Source: Druceiella hillmani
Lineage: Eukaryota; Arthropoda; Insecta; Lepidoptera; Hepialidae
Assembly (NCBI GenBank): GCA_039881145.1
Contig: JAYKKI010000008.1
Span: 33,552,501-33,616,500, forward strand
Length of the DNA: 64,000 nt
Direction of reading: 5' to 3'
Part shown: piece after piece, positions 24,148 through 36,845 of the stretch
Layout: each line of letters starts with the position of its first letter
How positions within the stretch are numbered: the stretch's first letter is position 1
Made by a program: the position numbers and the translations under genes
The notes under the pieces: model-generated
The model's database searches: none
What the model saw: only the letters and a program-made list of their open reading frames with translations
What the model was told of the DNA's origin: nothing

Positions 24148-24465
24148 ACTATATTACGAGTAGCAGTGCTATTTTATATGACTTTCAGATAAAGTTTATT
24201 CTAATTACATAAATCGAATCTATTTTTTTAAAACAGTACCGAAAATAACCTTTATGAAAAAGAATTGGTACGGATGTTAGCAAATTTATGGGATAAATTG
24301 GTTCAAATAATTTGGTATTTTTTAATATAGCATTCAATTATTTTTGTTTATTGGAGAAAAACACCGTAATTGAGTTGTAATAGTAGTAATTAACAATATT
24401 CATAATTATTAAGCTGTTCACGCTGTATATCGAAAACAACCTTTATGAAAAAGGATTGATACGGT
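24148..24465 (+). repeat. Direct repeat flanking PLE-3 (right copy)
   Basis: Second copy of 22177-22490; see that entry. From here the sequence runs on collinearly with block C. Confidence 0.85.
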
Positions 24466-25251
24466 AATAATTTTTATTTTCTAATAGAGTATTCAATTAT
24501 TTTAGTTTATTAGAGAAAAACATCGTATCTGAGTTGTAATACTAGTAATTAATACGCTATATTATGTAGTAGTAGTAATAATCAGGCTATAGCCGCGTAT
24601 AGATCTCGTAAGGATGCGTACTTACTCATAAATATGAGCGGTGTAACCCTTTATTCAATTTCTACCAAATGTACTTCTTATTTCGTTTACGATAATAACA
24701 CCACTGTACCACTCGTACATAATAAACGGTTTACGGGAGCGAATATATTAAATTTGAGCATTAATTTTATCCCGTCGATATTTTCCTGATATTTCCCGCT
24801 TTGATATCAACATGTAATTACTTTTCCGGAGGAATAAGAGGAACATCAAAAAACCTTAAGATTGAGTAATTTATTCCGGTTTTAATAATTTACTTTTTTG
24901 GTGTTGTTACATTACTCTTCACATCTTATTTAATTTTTTTTAATCTTTGTACTTTCTTTTCCGCTAAGAGATGAACGTCTCATTTTCACGTTTGGTGAAA
25001 TACCTCCTCTTGTCACTGAAGTAAGTTTTTTTAGCCAAGCAGGGATAATATAATGTTCATTGTTTACATAAACTTGGTGCGAACTGCAGTATAACGAAAA
25101 AGCTCAAAAATATGTGTTTAAGTTGATGGGCGGTGCTGGCATCGACTTTAAAAATAAGTAACTTAGTTATTTATGTCGAATAAGTACCTATTTTGAGTTA
25201 ATTATTTTTCACTTCTTAGTCCCTACTTCTTTAAAGTCGGTGTTGCAAAAG

Positions 25252-25330
25252 ATATTTTATTTCAGAATTTTAGTGATTAATAATATTAATCCTTATATTA
25301 TTAATAACTAAAAATTCTAAAATAAAATAT
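25252..25330. repeat. Imperfect hairpin, ~36-bp arms
   Basis: Left arm atattttatttcagaatttt ... taataatat pairs with right arm atattattaataac ... attctaaaataaaatat. Block C holds a weaker version near 60275-60340, so the structure predates the duplication or was rebuilt in A. Confidence 0.8.
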
Positions 25331-25510
25331 ATTTTGAAACAGCGACATATAAATATTTTCTCTCTTAGAAAATTATATAACTATTGAAAGTCATGGGCAA
25401 AAATTAGTCCATGGATAAAAATTAGTATATCCTCTTTGTCTGAACTTGGTTATCAACAATACACAGAAACTAAGCGATAGTAATAGCTGCCAATTGTTAG
25501 CTGTTAGCCG

Positions 25511-25640
25511 TTGAGGAGTTCCGTTCTCCATATTTGAAGTCTAATATCAGATTTTGCAAAGTGACAACTACTACTTGAGAAGTTTTGTTTTCTTTATCCG
25601 AAATCGAATATCAGATTTTGCAAAGTAATGACTAAACTAA
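25511..25640. repeat. ~64-bp tandem repeat, two copies
   Basis: The unit ttgaggagttccgttctc ... atatcagattttgcaaagt repeats with a ~64-base period. Part of it recurs in block C near 60498-60560. Such gagaagttc/atcagattt strings are familiar to me from interspersed repeats of moths (memory, unverified). Confidence 0.7.
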
Positions 25641-25662
25641 CAACTAACCAGTAGTAAATATA

Positions 25663-27975
25663 TTTAACAAATTAATTAAAAATAAAAAAAACTAAATAAA
25701 TAAACAATCAAATCACAAAAAATTTACTATCTTTAAAGAAAAATACTGCGAAATGAAAAATAAGTGCAATCTAGGAAAAAATATACTGTTATTAATGTAC
25801 AATATATATTTATTATATTTATAGACAATGTTTTATATTCGATAATTTTATATTGAAATAGTTGATCTTAATTTTTTTTATTTTAAAAGTGAGATAAATA
25901 AATAATTCCATATTAAAAAAAAAATAATTTAATTTTCTGATAATGTCTTGGACTTTAGGATAATTTGCTATCAAATGCATTTGCTTTTAAATGTCTTGAT
26001 ATTTTAAACAAAAGAAATAAAAATCTGTTCATTTTTTTATTTAGAAGAGCTAAAATATTTTTCATCTTGAATTTTTTATTTATTCCTTTTTTTATAATGT
26101 ATCTTTTTAATTTTTTACGCTTTTTTTACCGACTTCTTTTCAAACATTTGAACTGGTAACCTAGGACGGACTACAGATATTGGTAAAGACACCTTAGAAA
26201 AATTATCTTTATCTGTGGGTACCTTAGTACTGTACCTTAGGAAGAAGATTTTTATCTATCGGTACCTGTTGAGTTTTTTATCATCAGAATTAACCGACCC
26301 TGCACGTGTGTTCATAATTAATTAGAAGATTATAAAATTTTAAAAATTTACAGTTTTAATGTAATTATATATATAAGGATCGTATATTTTGGTTATTTTA
26401 ACCAATATAAACCACAAATAATATGGTCCATGAAAATAATTAAAATAACACGCAGGAATGAATCCGGTGCAATAAACGTTTTCGCAATTCAGTTGATGAA
26501 GGCTCAATATCGAATATAGTTAAAAGGTTTTAATTTGCTCAAGGTAATGGTGACTTACATTTGTGATTGTATTATATTAAATAACATACGTCTATTGTCA
26601 TATTTGTGCTTTAAATATTAACGATGATATTCAAGGTAGGGGGTGGTGCGGTTTTAATATATTTCACTTTTGCGCACCAGATAACTCTAATGGAAGCTAC
26701 TTAACTGGATAATCGAATTGGACCGATAATCCCTTTCAAAAATTACACATGTGAGTAACAATAACTGAATTCTTCAATTACTAGATTCGGATTCTAACTA
26801 TGCAAAACGTATTTAAATAAAGCAATTTATTCCAGAACAATACACGATGGGAATATTAAAAAAAATATATTTGTTACATTTTCAAAACATCTATCCAACG
26901 GATTATCATAATTCTTTGAGAATTTTAATTCTTCCATACTACGTTGCACAACTAATTCATTCGATCCCCGGCCAGTACTTCCGCAGATGCCATTCTAACA
27001 TCATGGTTTGCTGATGTAATTGCATTCGTAAAACCTTTTAATTAATTACTCACCCTTCCTAATTGAAGCCTAGATATGTAAAGGGATTACAACATAGCAA
27101 GATTAAGTTGTTCTTAGATTATAAAGTGGAACGCCAGTAATACGTTTTTTGGAAGTTCTGGTAAGGATTAGGTACCTAAACGTATTTTTAATATGAGCAA
27201 TTCGTGGTGTTGGAGTGAAATTTTTATCACTTGGTAATATAAACGAGTTTAAGTGTTGTAAAATTGTGTGATTGATGTTGGGCAATTGAAATAGGGATAG
27301 TGTGCTCGGCCTTATTTAACTGGTCAAAGGATACGCTTAACGAGTTACTAAATAAACTTCCAGTGTTACAGTTTCTCATAGATTTTTGTTATTTTAATTA
27401 ATGAATTATCCATTGTATGATATATCCATTTAGTAGATATAAAGATACTAAGTTCAAGATATAATCTAAAGTAATATCCAATATAAATCTATAGCAATGC
27501 GCAGTAGTAAGATCTAAAATACTAGTATATAACTAAAATATACCTGTACAAATTTTATTTCTCTAAATCAACTTAAAGTGATGAATTAACTTATAATATA
27601 AGACGTGTTAGACAGTAAATTCTAATGAGTGTGAAAGATTTTGTTTTAGAGAAAATACAAAATATTAAAAATATATGTTAAATAAGTAAAATGATTCATT
27701 GTTGGCATGGAATGTAAACGTTGTAAATGACGATCATTATAAGACATTAAGGTATTAGTGCTATTTTAGTAACTGTTCGACGGGTACAATCTTACTGAAC
27801 TTTTAATTGGCCATTACTAGATAAGTTTTATGGAATTATAGTAGCGGCCGTAGTCACCTACACACAGTAGGAATTTTGTTTATTGTTTTAAAAGATTTTG
27901 TCATTTATAGATATTTATTTTTGGAATTTAAAATGAAGACAGTTCGTGCATTAATTTCTAAATTTGTCCTTTTCT
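25663..27975. other. Non-coding stretch
   Basis: Poly-A/T-rich with no recognisable gene. A ttttttaccgacttc string near 26124 again resembles lepidopteran interspersed repeats. 26860-27200 is paralogous to 51325-51740 (listed separately). Confidence 0.5.
26860..27200. repeat. Paralogous island (sister at 51325-51740)
   Basis: gttgcacaactaattcat...ccagtact..cg.agatgccattct and gctgatgtaattg recur with scattered changes at 51427-51505, and the surrounding bases align more loosely. It fits the diverged tandem-duplication pattern of the window; a dispersed repeat is the alternative. Confidence 0.6.
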
Positions 27976-28463
27976 AGGGTTCCATGCCACAAAAGGAAAA
28001 AAAGGAACCCTTTTAGGATCACTTCGATGTCCGTTTACGAAAAGCGTGGAGATATTAAATTGAAATTAATATCAAATCCTAACGTCAATGGTCTCTTGAA
28101 GCTGTGAAAAATCATGCTTATAAGTCAACACAATAAAGAAATACGGCCATTTATGTCTTATATTTTGACACTCGCAAATAAATAAAAGTATATTGGGTAC
28201 TTCTCCTTGATGTAGAATCATGAAAGTTGACAGGAAGCAAGGTCTAACAGCAAAAGTAAAGGTAAGAATGCGAAAGTCGTTAATTTGTAGTTATATCACA
28301 AGAAAAAAATCAAATACACGCCAGTGAGACATACAATATATATATTCGTTATATAAAATTTAAATTTTGTAAACAGTTTAATAGTAGTATTATGTACCAT
28401 TATAGATAAATACCTAAATGTGTATGAAACCCTGCGAGTCCCACTCGTACTTAACAGGTTTTT
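27976..28463 (+). mobile_element. Dispersed repeat, lepidopteran-like, near-complete copy
   Basis: Starts agggttccatgcc, an A-rich run, ggaacccttttaggatcact; its first 40 bases thus fold on themselves (gggttcc/ggaaccc). It contains catgaaagttgacaggaagc and aacagcaaaagtaaagg in the middle. It ends tttaatagtagtattatgta, then aaccctgcgagtcccactcg and a T-rich tail. The ordered set of motifs is one I associate with an abundant ~0.5-kb non-coding repeat of Lepidoptera. A diverged relative is at 2371-2880. Confidence 0.7.
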
Positions 28464-28578
28464 ATTTAAAATGACGAAGATGATTTTTTAAAAATTTTTT
28501 GTAAAAATTAATTCCGAAAAAGTATTTCAAATGTCGAAGTCTAAGTAGAAAATATTGTTAACTTACGTTTTTAGACGT

Positions 28579-28710
<132 letters not shown>

Positions 28711-31700
28711 CATTGTAAGAGGTACGTTAAAATAACATTTAATTATTTTGTTTCGTACTTTACTATAAGTCAAAGCCACATTTGTCTATTAAATTTATTT
28801 GAACATATTATAAACTTCGTATAATTGAAAATTATGATACAATTTCCGATAGGAATATGGACGAATTCACAGAAACAAATAATAATACTCCAATTCATAG
28901 ATCGGGTTACCCACCATTATTTTACGATTATTTTTAAATATCTAATAAGAAAACCTAAAACACAATAGATTTGACGTTATTAGAAGTAAACAACTTTTAA
29001 CTAGTATAAAGTAAGATGTTGTTTAAGATTCGTATTAGTAATAGACTAGTCACTATCCTACTTTTTACTAACGCATTAACAAGTCTGATATTATGATCTC
29101 GTATAATCTCAAATTTCACAAATTGTTTTCCCTGTAAGAAAATAAAGTAAAGCTTTTAACACGTTATAAGTAAAAAGAGCTCTTTTATCAAAAACTGTTA
29201 CATTGTGTAATTCATTTGAAATTTAGAAATTAATTTCTGACACGTTCCATAATATCTTAAGTAGATTTTGTACTCATCATTTTTTTAATTTTTCCTCTCA
29301 GAAAAGAAGTTTGTGTCTCGTGGTGAAACAAGCGACAAAAAGTCTTGAAATCCCATCAAAAATCTTAATGTGAAAAGGAGCCAAAGTTATCTAAGAAGGG
29401 ACGATATTAGTATGGATGCCAAGTTCTGTTTCAATAGATGTATACTTTTGCAAGTTGACTGTTGAGCATATGCTCAGACTGTTTTTACCAAAAGAGCAAG
29501 AGAGATAATAAATTATTTTTATAAGATAAAAATTATGAATATAGGATAAAATTATGTCATTTGACAATTGTGACCAAACTGTAGTATAATAATTAATAAT
29601 TTTTTAAATATAATTAGACTAATATTCATCATCATCAGACGAGAGTCACATTTTGTCTTCTAATTTTTTTTTGGAATGAATTCTATAAAAAACTTGATGC
29701 TTCTAAAACTATAATGTTCCTCTAGCAAAAAGCTGATATTTGCTTCCTTCTTCAACGTGAGGACTGTGACAAAAGAGTCTAAAATAAATATAGGTATTGG
29801 GTCTAATATAAACGAAAGGAGAACAAAATCCTGTTAAGAATGTCCATGCCTTGTGCTGTCCTTGAAAATTTCGTCGTGAAATTTTCTGAGTATTTCTTAT
29901 AATGTTTTCTCTTCGCTTTTGCAGCTTTCTCAGAAAGTTTTCCTATTATCGCTGGACCATATATCAATATTTTATTTTGAAAAAAGACAATTCTCACTTT
30001 ATTGTCTAAGTTTTATTTGTTCTCTTTCCCTTCTGTTTTAACTAGTTATTGTGGTCCGCACCTAGGTTGCGTTTTTGGGAGAATATGTCTTTTATTTTTA
30101 TCATAGACGTATTGCTTGCCGTGTGAAATCCTTCGATTTACGTCTCTTGTACCAATTATTTTATTTGTGCGTTATGTTCAGATTATATAGTTAGGCTTCA
30201 GTGCATCAAACTATCACTGTTCACTACTTTCAACAAATCTATTTTCCTTTCTTAGCGCTTCCGTCGACCTTTATTGAATAGAGTTCGTGATTCAAATCAT
30301 AGGTTTTCTCATCTGGAAAATTAATTAGTGCATATTCACAAGAACCTACAAACATTCTTGTAAATTGTTCTTGACAAACTTCATATTTTCCTCAAACACA
30401 CGAATAGAAAATCCTTTATCCTAATAAACTCAAAAACAATGTTTTCTGGGAATTTCTTTGAATTCATCCTAGTATTTTATAGAAAATTATAAATACCATT
30501 ATTTCGGAAAATCTCTTAACAATTCCTGAAAAATATAATAAATAAAGATGTGAAACGGTGGGATATTTTTGCTAGTTCAGAATAGAATAAATATATAACC
30601 AATTACAAAACCGAAGAAATTTCCCTCAACAGTGTAACAATCCTATTTTAAGATAAACTACCTTAAATATAGATGTGAGAAAAAATTGAAATAGAGATTA
30701 TTTTTAGTTTTATATTATATACGTACCCTAGTTATTATGTATATTGTATTTACTCTTTTTGTATATTATATACATACCTCAAGCTTGAAAAAAAAATAAG
30801 CTTCAATAGTAATACTCACAAAATATTCTAAACATAATTGCAAAGTAACGTTTCCTGAGGAGCGCCGAGAACATGAAGTGCAAATATTACCGCGGCTGAG
30901 TTAGGTTGAAATTTCCTGTCGTATAACATTACAGGTATCTGGTGATTAATTTAAATGGATTCCTGTTTATTACTGAAAGCTAAATGTTTGCGAAATTCTA
31001 GTTGGGTTAGAATAGGTTATGTAAAAAAAATCTGCCACATCATTTTAAAGAGGAATCTTTATTTTTGGTTAGATAATTCCAAGGAACGAGCAATATAATT
31101 TATTTTAATAACCTATTTTACAGACAGACACGTTCAAAACTAAAGTATAATTCTGTTCGGAATCTCGGGCAAGGAATGTTTGGGAGAAGAAAATAATGAA
31201 AGTATTTTTTTTTAAAACAAAACATTAATTTCTCAAATTCTTCTAGCTGAAATGTAACAAAAAGCAGTTCTGGATAATTTATACAGAGACCAAGTCAGGA
31301 ATGGACAGAGCTTTTCTTCCAATTAAATTTAAGCTTAAATCTTCTCTTTGTCTACAACTTTGTATTATTGGACGGAAAGTGAAGATTCGATATTTAAATT
31401 TGACGTAGGTTTATTAACTTTATCAGTGAAACAATGAAAGCAAAATTAAATACAAAATTGCAAAGTAATTGAAGCCACCGCAAGTAGTGCACATTTCATA
31501 AAAACATATGGAGCACCACAGATTTATTACGGATGATGTAAGGTTGATTTATTTACAATTGCTGTAAAACTTTAATTTAGTTGAAGTAATTCGAAAACTC
31601 GCCTTGTATTTGAAGTCTATTAAATTCGACATTCGACACGGTTATTTTTATAATTTTATTTTCATACACTTAAAATTTTAAAACCTCTCGAAAGTAAGCC

Positions 31701-31781
31701 GCTTCGTTGGGTAATATTTTCCTATGATTTTTCACCAACTGTTATCGCTCTGGACTTTCAGAAGTATGGTTTATTTAAATC

Positions 31782-32020
31782 TTCAAGCGGGCGCGCGGTC
31801 ATTTCGTAATCTTAAAGGCCTATGGAAGATATCGAGGACTTAAAACAATAATTAATTTATTTTTTATATTCATACACAGTGTTATTATGGTAGGAAATAA
31901 TTTGTTGAAAAATGAAAGAACTAATAATAAAATAAAAACAAAGTTATTCTTCAAGTGGGCGTGTGGTTATTTAAAACGGCAGCAGTCGCATGTAACATCA
32001 TAGACCTATGGGAGATACTG
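31782..32020. repeat. Imperfect tandem pair, ~168-bp period
   Basis: ttcaagcgggcgcgcggtcattt ... cctatggaagatat (31782-31831) recurs as ttcaagtgggcgtgtggttattt ... cctatgggagatac (31950-32018). The units are unusually GC-rich for this window; the function is unknown. Confidence 0.8.
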
Positions 32021-33436
32021 AATCTTGGTCACTGAGCTCTAATTTATTCTCACATAACAATAAAGATAAATCCTTTTGATAGCGGATAATTATTATTTAG
32101 AATCGTTTTTCAGCAGAGAGATTATTTTTGTCTCGGTTGAAGAAGAATAAAACAAAAATAAAGAAACTAAATTTTCCAGACTAGTGATAAAATATTCTTT
32201 TTACATATTTATTAAAGGACACATAGAAAAAAAAAATGTTTTAAAGTAACCCGTACGTACATATTTTTTAAAATATTTTTTTCCGTATATTTATTTTATT
32301 GAAAACTGCTTTTGTGGTCTTTTGCAGCTAATTTGTCTGATGATAAGAAAAATATTGCACATTTATTTACAAGGATTTACAAAATTCTAATGATCATAAT
32401 GTAATTTTACTTAATTAAAATTATAGAAAGAAGTTGGAGATATCACAAATACCATACATAGATATTCATACTCATAAACCCCAAAAACATTAGGCATACT
32501 AATCTTTGTAATCATTTAATTCTCATCAACAAATATCGCAGGCTTAATACAAAGTTATTTTACTTTTCAACAATAATGATTTTTTCAAAAATTTTTATAG
32601 CTACTTAAAACTTTTATATTTCATAGCATCATTTTGCTTTTGTACTTCTTTTTCTGCTAAAAATTAACCTATGTTGCTTAAACTACCTCGTCTTGCCATT
32701 TAAATGAAATAATGGCTTTTTTCGCTAATAAGCAACGTCTTCAAGTACATACTTTGTATTAACGTTCAAATTGCATTCCTCAGGAAACATTTTCCTACTT
32801 AATGAAAATATGCGCTAATGCCTTCGGTCTATTTTCAGGGTAGTTACTATTTATTAATATCAAACGCTCCTCCTTAAATTTGGAAGTTTACATGAAAATT
32901 TATTTCCTTTACTTCGGATAAAAGAAATGTAGGGATTATACTTAATTTTTGCCTATTAAATTAATTGATTAATAAATGTTTGTTTTGAAGAGTATTTTTG
33001 TTGCTTCGTAATATACTCTAAGATACTCTAACTTATTAAAATAATATTTACTTTTTCTTTCAGTGCCCAATCAACGTAAATTAGAAACATTAACAGGACG
33101 TTAAACCGGATGACATTTCATTAATGCATTTACTCATATGTAATTAACCTCCCTATTATATTTCATGATGTTTTTTTGTTCAATAGATAAAATGATACGA
33201 AATGAAAATAATGTCGGTCATTTAAGACCGAAATGCCAAGTGGTTTTGCTAATCTGTAGCTGGAGAGTAACGTGTTTTTATTATGTACCATATGTGTATT
33301 TCTATTATTACGGGATTAATAGATCTTGGCAGTACCTTTTTAAAGATATATAAAAATAGATTTCTCGAAAAATTAATCATGAAAATCCAATTATGCAAAT
33401 ACTTTCATGGTATTTAATAAGTATCATATAAAGTTT

Positions 33437-33544
33437 AGTGCCTTCTACTCTTTCCTGCACAACAATGTGCTCTATGGAGCTACTATCTCCGCGCATGAGA
33501 TATGTCTACGTCATGCGCGAAGATAGTGAAGAGTAGAAGGCACT
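33437..33544. repeat. Hairpin with two nested arm pairs
   Basis: Outer arms agtgccttctactctt (33437-33452) and aagagtagaaggcact (33529-33544) are perfect. Inner arms actatctccgcgcatga and tcatgcgcgaagatagt pair with one mismatch. Total ~108 bases, comparable to a foldback MITE. Confidence 0.88.
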
Positions 33545-36306
33545 AGACTACGTGGAAGTCGTCGATACGCTGGAGAGATGAACCAAGTCTGCTGTAGCTA
33601 GTCTTGTGTATGAGTGCAACAGGGCGATGAAAAATAGGAAGAGATGTAGAAGTATCATGAGGCGAGTAACAATGGCCACACATAACAATACTGCATGCTG
33701 ATCACGACCGCTCTCTTAAGAGCGAAACGATGTAATTGGAAAGCACGTAAAATTTATATTTTTTAAAAAGTTCATATAGATTTATATGTAGATGAATTGT
33801 TTGTTTCCTATAACTTTGAAATTATACACGTAGAACTAAAAAAAGGAGCAAACGGCACATTTAACGCAAAAAATATAGATCAGATCAAAAAATGTCAAAG
33901 GTATGCGCTTGAATGTTTATAGAGACTGTGTTATTGTTTACCACTAGCAATTATTAAATACTATGTACGCATTTATGGAAGTTAACTTGAAATTTTAAAA
34001 AGAAGTAAACAATCAATTTGGTAAGAAATATCCTTATCAGCAATTAATTGGGAGTTAAATGTATTTATCTGTACTTACCTGATTAGATATTTCTTATAGT
34101 GTCAGTTTTCTAAGTCGGTGTAATAATGGTTTTAACAAAACTCGTTGGAAACATTTTGTTAAGATACTCAAAGAAAATGAAAAATGAATGGAAAGTCATC
34201 TAAGCTCTAATGACTTAGATTGTAGGAAAACTTGAAGATTGAGCAACTTGTTCTTTGGTTAAAAGTATACGGAGTTTTGTTTTATTATGTTAGGATCATT
34301 TGTTATGAATAAATACAACCAAAAGCAGTAGCTCACTATCCAGTAAGAAAGCGGAGTATAGAGTCATCCGAATTATATAAGGAAGCCATTTAATGAAAAA
34401 ATATATTGAGCTAATTTTATCAAACAAAAGTATGTCAGTGAATTGGTATAGTGATAAACAAATTCTCTTAAGTTACAATCTAATTAAACACATTGATATA
34501 AGGCAAAATTTTGTTAGTGAGTCCTATTGTCGCAGACAAAAAAAATTAAAATTGAATGTTGTCCTTTTCTGAAATGCCACAAGAAAAAAAAGTTTAAGAC
34601 CAGCCACAAGAAGTAAAAGTTTAACTACTAACAAACATTATGACCTTAAATTCAATGGACGTTTTTAAAGTTTAAATTATATTTGAAGTTTTATTCGGTT
34701 AGGATGTTGTAGAGATGTAACAAACTAATAGACCAATATGACGTCTAGAGCCCTTTGAATTTTTTCCCATATATAAATACTTGTTAGGACCGAACCCAAT
34801 AAATATCCGGAAAACACATTAAGTTTTAACAAATCATTAACGTAAACGTATTGTATTTCCATTGCATTTACCGAGAAGAAGTTTCCGCAAAACGAATGTG
34901 CATTAACGCTGTGGATTCTGTTTTAGCGGTGCCACTCTACTTACAATAAAATGGCATTTATTTATTCTGAAAGGTTGTTTTTTCCACAGAGTACAGTGAT
35001 ATAGTCTATACTTATTGTGAATTAATATCTTAACTGATACTATCAAATAATAATTGTATTTCTATTAAGCTTCTCGATATTCATTGATGGAGTTTTTGAA
35101 ACTAGTAACAGCCTTTCGCCCTCAATCCGTTAAGAAATGATATATGCTGATACCGACATAAGTTCAATAACAAAAACTCTTAAAATATTCTATTACAAGA
35201 TATTTATGACCCATTCATGTCAATATCTAATATATTTATGTCTAAAATTTTTAATTGCAATTTATGATTTTTATTTTTGTAATTACATTTAATTTTGGTA
35301 TATTATGACATTTATTTTAAAATACTATATACCACTTTCGCAAATAACTTTTTGGGTTTTGTGCATGATTATCTTATTTATTAATTAAAGACTTTTTAAT
35401 TTAGGAAAATTAGTAATTTATTCTTCAATTAATAAGTTGGTATTATTATTGTATTGACAGAAAAAGTACTCTTTTTATAGTTATACATATTATATTATAA
35501 TAACAGATAAATGATTTATTAATTTCCCAAAATTTTCTAATTTATGCAAATATTTGGTCAATTAATTGTCCGTCGATGTCTTCCGATCGATTAAAATAAT
35601 ATTAATTTAATATCGCGGAAAAGAGAAAATGATTGTACACGAAATTCATAAAAGATATAATCTGTTATAATTTATAAATTATTTGTGAAATTAAACATTA
35701 ACAAGGCCAGGAGATAGATACAGGCTGGTATATTAGTAACAAAATGAGGAATATTTTTAGCAGACAATTTCCTTAACTTGAATATGCATTTCACAGTCAA
35801 TTTTCTTCCAAGGTTTTGACGATATGTGCAGTGAAGCAGTACTCACCGACGGTGGTACTGTTAATGGCTTAAGAAAACTGAAGAACACATAAAATTAGTT
35901 CAAAGTCATAAACCATAAATCTACAATTAACGCAGTGACAAATACGGCGATCCCTCAGTAAGAGGTGGTGGGTCATGCAGATTTTATTTTATATGGAATA
36001 TGTACACACTTAGTAAATCTCAAGAAATTAAATTGAGTAAATAAATATTAATTTAGATTTTTACATCGGGCTGTTTTTATTATTAATTTGTTTTACATTT
36101 CTATATTGCTCATCGCGTCTTTGAAGTAAATAACATAATTGGTATCCCAAGAATAAGGATCATTACAATCAGGTTTGAAGAAATGTTTCACTCAGAAAAG
36201 AAATATTTCCTTTCAATTAATAAGGAATGCTTTCAAGATTGTAAATTATGTAAACATAATGAACGTTAAAGCGTAATTAAAATTTCCGTAAGTAATTTTA
36301 ATTACG

Positions 36307-36359
36307 CTGTTGATGAAAATATGTGTTAATAATTTACTGTTGATGAAAATATGTGTTAA
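36307..36359. repeat. 30-bp tandem repeat, two copies
   Basis: ctgttgatgaaaatatgtgt occurs at 36307 and 36337. Just upstream, 36270-36307 is a small palindrome (agcgtaattaaaatt / taattttaattacgct). Confidence 0.9.
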
Positions 36360-36385
36360 GGACGTTGCTTCATTTTCGACAATGA

Positions 36386-36649
36386 TTAAATATTTAATAA
36401 TACTTGAAATATCCACTTTTTATTTACTTGTTTACATACTGTATTTTTAACTTTGTTTTTTTTTTTAAGATTAGATAAGAGGGAATGACAAGATGCTTTT
36501 GCCGTATGCCTTTTGCATACTTGATATATACCCGTTTGTTTTTTTGCTATTTTGTCTTGGAATTTCTTATTTTGATTTACTGAGTATCCTTTTTTCTTTG
36601 TATTTAATGAATATTGAATATATTTGGCGTTAATTTTGTAGAAATTCAT
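36386..36649 (-). pseudogene. N-terminal fragment of the PLE reading frame
   Basis: An 87-codon ATG frame starting [20 protein letters not shown], lysine-rich, preceded immediately by the pLTR end. The same start ([13 protein letters not shown]) follows pLTR ends at 16892 and, as [13 protein letters not shown], at 46873. It therefore most likely is the true N-terminus of the PLE protein that copies 1-3 have lost. No known domain is visible in it. The fragment ends within 36386-36420, where PLE sequence gives way to host DNA or a different frame. Confidence 0.7.
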
Positions 36650-36709
36650 TATTTACAATTAAATGAAACTACGTGATGTAGTATTATTTCTACTTTCTTA
36701 AGTTCTTTA

Positions 36710-36747
36710 CCACGACCTAGGTTTCGTTGAATTACATCTTCAGGTGG
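36710..36747 (-). ncRNA. Hammerhead-like motif, shortened stem II (FB2 left arm)
   Basis: Minus strand: CCAC, CTGAAGA, TGTAATTCAAC, GAAA, CCTAGG, TC, GTGG. Both invariant boxes are intact, but three bases of stem II are missing and pairing is poor, so folding is doubtful. Confidence 0.65.
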
Positions 36748-36804
36748 ACTATTAGCAAAGATTAAGCTAAAATATTCTTATTAGCAAAGATCTTTGCTAA
36801 TAGC

Positions 36805-36845
36805 CCACCTGAAGATGTTGTAATACAACGAAATCTAGGTCGTGG
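36805..36845 (+). ncRNA. Hammerhead-like motif, intact boxes (FB2 right arm)
   Basis: CCAC, CTGAAGA, TGTTGT-AAT-ACAAC, GAAA, TCTAGG, TC, GTGG. The only change is one C to T in stem III, leaving a T-G wobble. Apart from PLE-1, it is the best preserved copy in the window. Confidence 0.75.

Larger units (their letters stand above)
28711..34861. other. Long featureless non-coding stretch
   Basis: About 6 kb without a recognisable gene. Short frames near 29803-29997 (minus, lysine-rich) and 33165-33353 show no motif. 33560-33740 is less AT-rich and ends with a gatcacgacc, cgctctcttaagagcg, aaacgatg string that may be the tail of an interspersed element. A tandem pair and a hairpin are listed separately. 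Confidence 0.5.

Noticed and set aside
29803..30140. Minus-strand lysine-rich frame and the adjacent string RTNKIIGTRDVNRRISHGKQ
   Set aside because: Looked protein-like in places, but the pieces are in different frames and match no family I can name.
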